DNA of 12,080 nucleotides from Oscillospiraceae bacterium (GTDB lineage Bacteria > Bacillota > Clostridia > Oscillospirales > Ruminococcaceae): the NCBI GenBank assembly GCA_018110855.1, contig JAGBFZ010000420.1, positions 1 to 12,080 of the forward strand, in the 5' to 3' direction. Of the stretch, positions 7,764-12,080 are shown piece after piece. Both the position numbers and the translations under genes were made by a program. The notes beneath the pieces are model-generated. The model was not told the DNA's origin. It did no database searches and saw only the letters and a list, made by a program, of their open reading frames with translations. Within the stretch, counting starts at the first letter, position 1. Each line of letters opens with the position of its first letter.

Positions 7764-8729
7764 TTATCTGCACAGCCTGCCTGCAAGAACGGCAGCCGTA
7801 CCCTGAGCATTACAGTTTCTCGTGCATAGGAAGGAAGCCTCGCAGAGTGCGTCATACATATCGAGGATTCGTCCTGCGGAGCATCTTTCCGCAAGCTGTC
7901 TTGAAGCCGCCTCCGTACATCCTGAAATATCCTTTCCGCCGTTCCTGATAACCGCAGCGTCCCTTACGGAGCGTGTGAGCATTTCGAGTGTGCAGCGCAT
8001 TTCCTCACGCTTTGAAGCTATGCCGTTAAGCGTTACTGCAAGAGCATATTCGTCTCGTGCGGCAATGGCTTCCATTGCATTTTTAACAGCCTCCGCCGAT
8101 TTTGCAAGCTCTGCGCTGCCCTCAAGGAATTCAATGCACCGTCCGATATTTCCCCCGAAGGAATCCACCGCCCTGCATATATCCTCCTCGGAGTATTTCT
8201 CCATATCCCGAAGAGCCTCCATGCAGCCTTCCCTGTCCGCCTCATGCAGCTCAATTGTCATGGAGCGGGATATGAGAGTGGGGAGAAAGCTGTTTTTATT
8301 CACAGATGTGAATATGAAATAAGCCGCCTCGGGAGGATCCTCGGTGATTTTCAGCAAAGCGTCCTGACAGGCATCCTGCCAGCCCTCGCAGTCGGCAATG
8401 AGATACACCTTGCGGGAGCAGTCATTAGGAGAAATATAGCTGTCGCTTACAATTTTGCGGATATCCTTGACGGAAAAATTAGCCTTTCCGCTTTCCCTTT
8501 CGGCAATGATAAAATCGGGGTGCTGTCCTCTGAGGATCCTGCTGCACTGACGGCATACGCCGCAGGCATTGTGCTCATCGCAGAGGAGCTGCATTGCAAT
8601 ATACCTTGCAAAGGTCTTTTTCCCCACGCCCTTTTCACCTGTGAGTATGTAGGAATGGACAAATCTCTCCGTCCTGCTCATTGCTTCAATGGGCTTTAAT
8701 GCGTTTTCCTTGGAATATAGCCTGATCAC
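7764..8729 (-). CDS. holB: DNA polymerase III delta' subunit (clamp loader)
   Basis: This 321-residue AAA+ protein is of normal length and acts in the clamp loader that puts the sliding clamp on DNA. Seen: the Walker A-like GEKGVGKKT (31-39), a zinc-type cysteine set C50, C56, C59, C62, the core LLKITEDPP (125-133) and the SRS arginine-finger motif (154-156). Many delta' subunits have a degenerate P-loop, so the intact-looking GxxGxGKKT here is worth noting. The start is GTG at 8729, overlapping the darA stop as GTGA, with only a weak ribosome site. Translational coupling to darA is likely. The gene order darA-holB-ricT is the conserved Firmicutes one. Confidence 0.94.
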   Translation of the reverse strand: MIRLYSKENALKPIEAMSRTERFVHSYILTGEKGVGKKTFARYIAMQLLCDEHNACGVCRQCSRILRGQHPDFIIAERESGKANFSVKDIRKIVSDSYISPNDCSRKVYLIADCEGWQDACQDALLKITEDPPEAAYFIFTSVNKNSFLPTLISRSMTIELHEADREGCMEALRDMEKYSEEDICRAVDSFGGNIGRCIEFLEGSAELAKSAEAVKNAMEAIAARDEYALAVTLNGIASKREEMRCTLEMLTRSVRDAAVIRNGGKDISGCTEAASRQLAERCSAGRILDMYDALCEASFLCTRNCNAQGTAAVLAGRLCR

Positions 8730-9049
8730 AGCTTTTCAAAGCGCTCAACATCCGTAACGAATACAGTCGCTCCTCCGACAGTGACCTCAATGGGGAATGA
8801 GCCTGTGGTGTCCGATCTTCCGCTTGCCGCCGAAGGGACGAACTGCTTCCTTTTTCTTGAGCATTCCCTTATGACCTCAATGGCGTCATCAACCCTCTGC
8901 TCATCAACACAGATGAGGAAGGTGGTATTTCCCGACATAAGAAATCCGCCTGTGGAAGCGAGCTTTGTGGCTGAAAAGCCCTTTTTGGTAAGCTCGGTGG
9001 AGACAGCGTGGCTGTCATCGTTGTTGACAACTGCATATATCAGCTTCAT
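8726..9049 (-). CDS. darA: DarA/PstA, PII-like cyclic-di-AMP receptor
   Basis: The 107-residue protein matches the DUF970 family (Bacillus YaaQ/DarA, Staphylococcus PstA), a homotrimer that binds c-di-AMP. Seen: the MKLIYAVVNNDD start, the ligand-site signature STGGFLMSGNTTFLI (32-46), a long T-loop-like region with basic residues (64-80), and the C-terminal strand VTVGGATVFV (89-98). What it passes the signal to is unknown in this family. The ATG at 9049 has an AAGGAT ribosome site 8 bases upstream. The end overlaps holB by GTGA. Upstream, 53 bases separate it from the decarboxylase, the widest gap in this run, and this gap contains a hairpin. Confidence 0.95.
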   Translation of the reverse strand: MKLIYAVVNNDDSHAVSTELTKKGFSATKLASTGGFLMSGNTTFLICVDEQRVDDAIEVIRECSRKRKQFVPSAASGRSDTTGSFPIEVTVGGATVFVTDVERFEKL

Positions 9050-9076
9050 AATATCATATCCTTAAAATGAAGTAAT

Positions 9077-9101
9077 AATGCGGAAAAAACATATCCGCAT
9101 T
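9077..9101 (-). terminator. Hairpin between the decarboxylase and darA (weak terminator or attenuator)
   Basis: AATGCGGA (9077-9084) pairs perfectly with TCCGCATT (9094-9101) around a 9-base loop. In the minus-strand transcript it lies right after the decarboxylase stop and is followed by ATTACTTCATTTT, a poor T-tract. On the plus strand the T-tract is better, but no plus-strand gene precedes it. It may lower, rather than stop, transcription into darA-holB-ricT. Confidence 0.5.
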
Positions 9102-9102
9102 T

Positions 9103-10434
9103 TTATTTTACCACATTTACATGGAAAATGCTATAGTTTTTTAAAATATTTATTATTTCCTCCGAAAAAATTTCTCCGCCTGCCGCAGCGGCAATCCCGG
9201 GAGGACAGCAGGAAACTGCCGTACCGCATATTCTGCCCGCCGCCTGCTCTGCAGGGATATATTCACGGGGAGACATGGCAGCCTCTCTCATGCTCATTGC
9301 ACGCATAAGAGGCGAAAGCCCCGAAAGGTCGGGCAGAGGGACCCTTATCCTCGGCTGCGGAATGGAGGACAGCGCCCTGCCTATGGCGTTTATTTCCGCA
9401 GCTTCAAGTCCCGTGAGCATAAGCACGGCGTGAGTATTATCCGAATACTCGCACTCAATATCCCAGCCTCTGAGTATCTCCGCAAGGTCGTTTCCCGTAT
9501 ATCCCGAGGGCGGAGCGAGGATAGTGAGCTTGCCGCATTCGCCCTCCTCGATATGCCAGCAGGGGGAAAGAAAGCTCTTCACATTTTCCGAAGCCTTTTT
9601 CATTTTAGCAAAATGCTCTGCCGCTTCGTTCTCCATAAATTCGCAGCACATATCCAGCGAGCGCAGAATGAGATATGACGGACTTGATGAGCCGAACATT
9701 GACATAAGCTCCTTTGCATAGCCATCATAGATCTCCGCCGAAGGATCGTTAATATGCAGATATGCGCCCCCCGTAAGCACAGGGAGCGTTTTATGAGCGG
9801 AATCGCAGCAGATATCCGCCCCGTGATACAAGGGGTGAAGAGGCTTTCCGTTTTCATCAATAAACCGAAGATATGCGCCGTGGGCGTTATCCACCAGCAA
9901 ACGGCAGCCATGCCTGTGGCAGACCTCGGCAATATCATCAAGAGGGGTGAGCCTGCCCAGATAATCGGGAGTGGTTATGTAAACGCAGACGGGATCTTCT
10001 GCTTTTATTATGGCAGCTTCTATCATTTCAGCGGTTATATTCCCCGAAACAATGGAGCTTTCATATTGGGGATATACCCATTCCACCTCTGCGTTAAGCA
10101 TAACGCAGGCATTTAAAAACGCCCTGTGGCAGTTCCTTGCGGCAACCACCTTCCGTGACGGGCTTCCCATCAGGCACATTGCAAGCATGGTGTAAATGCA
10201 TAGGGTAGAGCCGCCTGCGCTGTAAAGGGTCTTGTAGGAGCCGAATATCTCCGAGGTCTTTTTCTCGCTTTCGGCAATAATGCCCCTTGCCTCAAAAAGG
10301 CTGTCCGCTCCCTTAATTTCGGTGATGTCAAGGGCATTGAATATATCTCCTCTGCCCTTGTGACCGGGCATATGAGCACGGATCACTTGGCTCTCGGAAT
10401 AGCTGTCAATAAAATCTCTTATGGGCAAATGCAT
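9103..10434 (-). CDS. PLP-dependent Orn/Lys/Arg decarboxylase (YaaO type)
   Basis: This 443-residue protein is of the short Bacillus SpeA/YaaO type within the aspartate aminotransferase fold. It decarboxylates arginine, lysine or ornithine to a polyamine precursor. Seen: HMPGHKGR (21-28), YSAGGST (71-77), the cofactor-ring VDNAHG (D182, H185), the PLP-binding lysine in SAHKTLPVLTG (K215), and the C-terminal domain mark CPPGIAAAAGGE. I chose ATG 10434 because AAGGA (10446-10450) lies 11 bases upstream and the distance to HMPGHK fits the family. An upstream in-frame ATG at 10455 has no ribosome site and would add MKRNNKK. It follows the membrane protein gene closely, so it is probably in the PadR-controlled transcript. 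The substrate is not decidable from sequence alone. Confidence 0.92.
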   Translation of the reverse strand: MHLPIRDFIDSYSESQVIRAHMPGHKGRGDIFNALDITEIKGADSLFEARGIIAESEKKTSEIFGSYKTLYSAGGSTLCIYTMLAMCLMGSPSRKVVAARNCHRAFLNACVMLNAEVEWVYPQYESSIVSGNITAEMIEAAIIKAEDPVCVYITTPDYLGRLTPLDDIAEVCHRHGCRLLVDNAHGAYLRFIDENGKPLHPLYHGADICCDSAHKTLPVLTGGAYLHINDPSAEIYDGYAKELMSMFGSSSPSYLILRSLDMCCEFMENEAAEHFAKMKKASENVKSFLSPCWHIEEGECGKLTILAPPSGYTGNDLAEILRGWDIECEYSDNTHAVLMLTGLEAAEINAIGRALSSIPQPRIRVPLPDLSGLSPLMRAMSMREAAMSPREYIPAEQAAGRICGTAVSCCPPGIAAAAGGEIFSEEIINILKNYSIFHVNVVK

Positions 10435-10466
10435 TTTTTTATTATTCCTTTTCATTCACAATATTT

Positions 10467-11156
10467 TCAGGCGGTAAAACGGCTTATAAGCACCTTGAAT
10501 ATGGTGTTCACCACTATCTGTGCTGCCGCTCCCAGGATAAATATGAGCCATGAGATGTCCCACATACCATATGATTCAAAGCTTATCAGGAAGTAGAAGA
10601 ACACAATGGCAAGCCACATTATGGCGGAAACGCTGCCACGGATCTTCCTGAGAAGCTTTATCCTGCTTTCGGTATCGTCCCGCCTGCTTATCCGAATAAT
10701 GCTGCCTATCATATTGAAGCCCACTGTTAGGGCTGCTCCAACGATAAAGATGAGCCATGAGGTATCCCAGCAGCTGTTATGATAATTGAGCATAAAATAA
10801 AACGCCACGATAAGCAGCCACATTACGGAAATGGCGGCATTTTTCATCGCCTTGATATTGCTCTCCTTGAAAACATAGGCGTATTTTTTCATAAGCCTGC
10901 TGCGGGGAGAGGATTTCTCGAAAAGTCCTTCCTCATGGAAGCCTGAACCGCTCACCTGCGTTATCAGACCGCTTACATCGCCCATAGTGCCTATTACTGC
11001 GGCGTATGCCCTCTGAGGTGTCATTCCCGCATTTATGCAGTCATCATAGCGTGCCTCCAGATTCGAGAGTATCTCTTCTCTCAGCTCCGCAACTGCGTTC
11101 TCCTTCGGAGCGTCCTTGAACAGATTATCCACATATGCTCTGATCGCTGATTTCAT
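10467..11156 (-). CDS. DUF1700-like membrane protein with duplicated two-helix unit
   Basis: The 229-residue protein has an N-terminal helical domain (1-70) of the kind found beside PadR regulators (DUF1700/permease-prefix style): a negative, helical segment with ELREEILSNLEARYDD and a TPQRAYAAVIGTMGD turn. Four membrane helices follow (about 106-124, 131-155, 174-193, 199-224). Helices 1-2 and 3-4 are copies of each other; see the repeat entry. The start is ATG 11156, one base after the padR stop, with AAGGA at 9 bases. A longer reading from 11216 would lie inside padR. PadR-linked membrane proteins of this kind are usually co-repressed with their regulator; what they sense or transport is not known. 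Confidence 0.85.
   Translation of the reverse strand: MKSAIRAYVDNLFKDAPKENAVAELREEILSNLEARYDDCINAGMTPQRAYAAVIGTMGDVSGLITQVSGSGFHEEGLFEKSSPRSRLMKKYAYVFKESNIKAMKNAAISVMWLLIVAFYFMLNYHNSCWDTSWLIFIVGAALTVGFNMIGSIIRISRRDDTESRIKLLRKIRGSVSAIMWLAIVFFYFLISFESYGMWDISWLIFILGAAAQIVVNTIFKVLISRFTA
10488..10835 (-). repeat. Internal tandem duplication of a two-helix membrane unit
   Basis: Residues 108-155 and 175-223 of the membrane protein match along their length. Shared landmarks include MWL.IV.FYF in the first helix and WD.SWLIFI.GAA in the second. The copies also share DNA such as AAGCAGCCACATTA versus GCAAGCCACATTA (as read on the plus strand). A basic loop RISRRDDTESRIKLLRK lies between them. Confidence 0.8.
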
Positions 11157-11157
11157 T

Positions 11158-11535
11158 TCATTCTTTCCTTTCCCTGTTATCTTTATTTTCATCATTTTCC
11201 ACATTTCGGGCAGCATAGAGGAGCTTATCCACTATGGCTCTGGTCTTGTCCCATTCCGCAAGGCTTTCGCTGTACTGCCTCCGCCCCGCATCGGTAATGG
11301 TGTAGTATTTGCGCCTTGCGCCTGTGTTTTCATCACCCCAGTAGGAGGCGATGGCACCCGACTGCTCAAGCCGCCTGAATGCGCTGTAAAGGGTCGCTTC
11401 CTTAAATTCGAAGCGGTTTCCCGTAAGGTCCATAATATCCTTGTTTATCTTATAGCCGTAGCTGTCGCCGACCGACAGCAGCGACAGGATTATGGTGTCC
11501 GTATGACCTCTTATGAGGTCTGAAGCTATTGACAT
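11158..11535 (-). CDS. PadR-family transcriptional regulator
   Basis: This 125-residue protein is a compact PadR (subfamily 2) winged helix repressor. Seen: TIILSLLSVGDSYGYKINKDI (14-34), the recognition region FKEATLYSAFRRLEQSGAI (44-62), and the wing SYWGDENTGARRKYYTITDAGR (64-85), followed by a C-terminal dimerising helix and a charged tail. PadR proteins bind an operator near their own promoter and release it on ligand binding or are simply autoregulated. The ATG has a strong GGAGGT 5 bases upstream. The stop is one base before the membrane protein start, so the two are coupled. A candidate operator overlaps the -35 box upstream. The ligand is unknown. Confidence 0.95.
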   Translation of the reverse strand: MSIASDLIRGHTDTIILSLLSVGDSYGYKINKDIMDLTGNRFEFKEATLYSAFRRLEQSGAIASYWGDENTGARRKYYTITDAGRRQYSESLAEWDKTRAIVDKLLYAARNVENDENKDNRERKE

Positions 11536-11597
11536 TCCGCACCTCCCGCCGATATTCTTCCTCTTCTCAATGATACTCTTTGATGAAGTTCAATTAT

Positions 11598-11626
11598 ATG
11601 ATAACACACAGTACCTCACCTGTCAA
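11598..11626 (-). promoter_or_regulatory. Promoter of the padR unit
   Basis: On the minus strand a TTGACA -35 box (11621-11626) and a TATCAT -10 box (11598-11603) are 17 bases apart, with TG one base before the -10. The padR ATG lies about 55 bases downstream of the start point. Confidence 0.82.
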
Positions 11627-11630
11627 GGTA
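11612..11630. promoter_or_regulatory. Candidate PadR operator overlapping the -35 box
   Basis: TACCT (11612-11616) and AGGTA (11626-11630) form an inverted repeat with a 9-base spacer that covers the TTGACA of the padR promoter. Binding here would block the polymerase, fitting autorepression. The assignment is from position and symmetry only. Confidence 0.45.
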
Positions 11631-11765
11631 TTTCGTGTAATTTAATCTGATTTTAATTTTTCTGTATCCATATTTTTTCATATTCGCAAAAACATCGAAG
11701 AGAAGCAGTTTATCCTATCCCAAAATGGAGCCGCTCAAATTTTTTGGATTTTTTCAAAAAAACTC

Positions 11766-11794
11766 TTGACAAACCTTTTTTGTTGTGATATAAT
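11766..11794 (+). promoter_or_regulatory. Consensus promoter of the tRNA-fMet gene
   Basis: TTGACA (11766-11771) and TATAAT (11789-11794) are 17 bases apart, with TG one base before the -10. The bases just before the -35 (about 11738-11762) are runs of A and T, like an UP element of a stable-RNA promoter. Transcription should start near 11801. Confidence 0.9.
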
Positions 11795-11800
11795 AAATAA

Positions 11801-11819
11801 GCACTCTGAAAATGAGTGC
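11801..11819 (+). other. Leader hairpin at the 5' end of the tRNA transcript
   Basis: GCACTC (11801-11806) and GAGTGC (11814-11819) form a 6-bp stem with a 7-base loop. The stem begins at the predicted transcription start and ends 12 bases before the tRNA, so it could cap the precursor's 5' end before RNase P cuts. Confidence 0.4.
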
Positions 11820-11831
11820 CAAACATAACAT

Positions 11832-11908
<77 letters not shown>

Positions 11909-11917
11909 AATATAAAA

Positions 11918-11982
11918 TCAAGCTGTTCAACCTTACGAAAATCTGCACTTTCACCAAACAGATTTTCGCTTGAACAGCTTGA
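11918..11982 (+). repeat. Two-tier inverted repeat after the tRNA, possible terminator
   Basis: TCAAGCTGTTCAA (11918-11930) pairs with TTGAACAGCTTGA (11970-11982) over 13 bp. Inside it CGAAAATCTG (11936-11945) pairs with CAGATTTTCG (11959-11968) over 10 bp, with a 13-base loop and an internal bulge of 5 against 1 bases. It starts 10 bases after the tRNA CCA and would end its transcript, but no T-tract follows on the plus strand. On the minus strand it is followed by TTTTATATTT. The right arm runs into the next promoter's -35 box. Confidence 0.75.
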
Positions 11983-12007
11983 CAAATGTATTAAAATCCT
12001 GTATAAT
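11979..12007 (+). promoter_or_regulatory. Consensus promoter reading out of the window to the right
   Basis: TTGACA (11979-11984) and TATAAT (12002-12007) are exactly 17 bases apart. Transcription would begin near 12014. No start codon with a ribosome site and no RNA gene is complete before the window ends at 12080. A weak 6-bp hairpin, CAGATA/TATCTG (12043-12060), lies in the leader. Confidence 0.8.
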
Positions 12008-12080
12008 TAAAGACAGGATAAATAAGCATTCACTAAGTCATTCAGATAAGGGTATATCTGCTTGATAATGCGCCGGAAAT

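Noticed and set aside
7739..7894. N-terminal extension of RicT
   Set aside because: It would overlap holB by over 130 bases and lacks family similarity; MIEIIGV is the usual start.
11157..11216. N-terminal extension of the DUF1700-like protein
   Set aside because: It lies inside padR in another frame. ATG 11156 has a well-spaced ribosome site and follows the padR stop by one base.

Overview
The window looks like a low-to-mid GC Firmicutes chromosome. The best guess is a gut or rumen Clostridia, Ruminococcus-like in gene content and codon style. This rests on a YaaO-type decarboxylase - darA - holB - ricT cluster typical of Firmicutes, a PadR-controlled membrane gene, and strong purine-rich Shine-Dalgarno (SD) sites. 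The genus is an inference; nothing here proves it. Almost all genes lie on the minus strand. The exceptions are one phosphotransferase gene and the tRNA at the right end.

Region 1 (1-4519, minus) is a tight three-gene unit. A 700-residue protein of unknown function is followed by a LuxE-type acyl-protein synthetase/acyl-AMP ligase and then a LuxC-type acyl-CoA reductase, whose last residues run off the left edge. LuxE and LuxC overlap by ATGA. By family knowledge the pair activates a carboxylic (fatty) acid and reduces it to the aldehyde. No luciferase (luxAB) is visible, so the aldehyde must serve another purpose. This cassette is the least explained and most interesting part of the window.

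Region 2 (4520-5694) starts with a divergent intergenic space holding two good back-to-back promoters and a shared dyad. An APH/choline-kinase-fold phosphotransferase reads to the right, and a perfect 13-bp stem terminator (5701-5747) separates it from the next block.

Region 3 (5744-11535, minus) is a long, closely spaced run in this transcription order: PadR repressor, DUF1700-like membrane protein with a duplicated transmembrane unit, Orn/Lys/Arg decarboxylase (YaaO type), DarA (c-di-AMP-binding PII-like protein), DNA polymerase III delta' (HolB), RicT/YaaT (PSP1 protein with six cluster-type cysteines), a 55-residue single-pass membrane peptide, and an SPFH/prohibitin-family membrane protein. 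It resembles the Bacillus order yaaO-tmk-yaaQ-yaaR-holB-yaaT, but tmk and yaaR are absent and the downstream genes are different. A hairpin between the decarboxylase and darA may separate two transcription units.

Region 4 (11536-12080) has divergent promoters for padR (left) and an initiator tRNA-fMet (right). The tRNA is followed by a 23-bp two-tier inverted repeat whose right arm runs into the -35 box of another consensus promoter firing out of the window to the right. The gene it serves is not visible.
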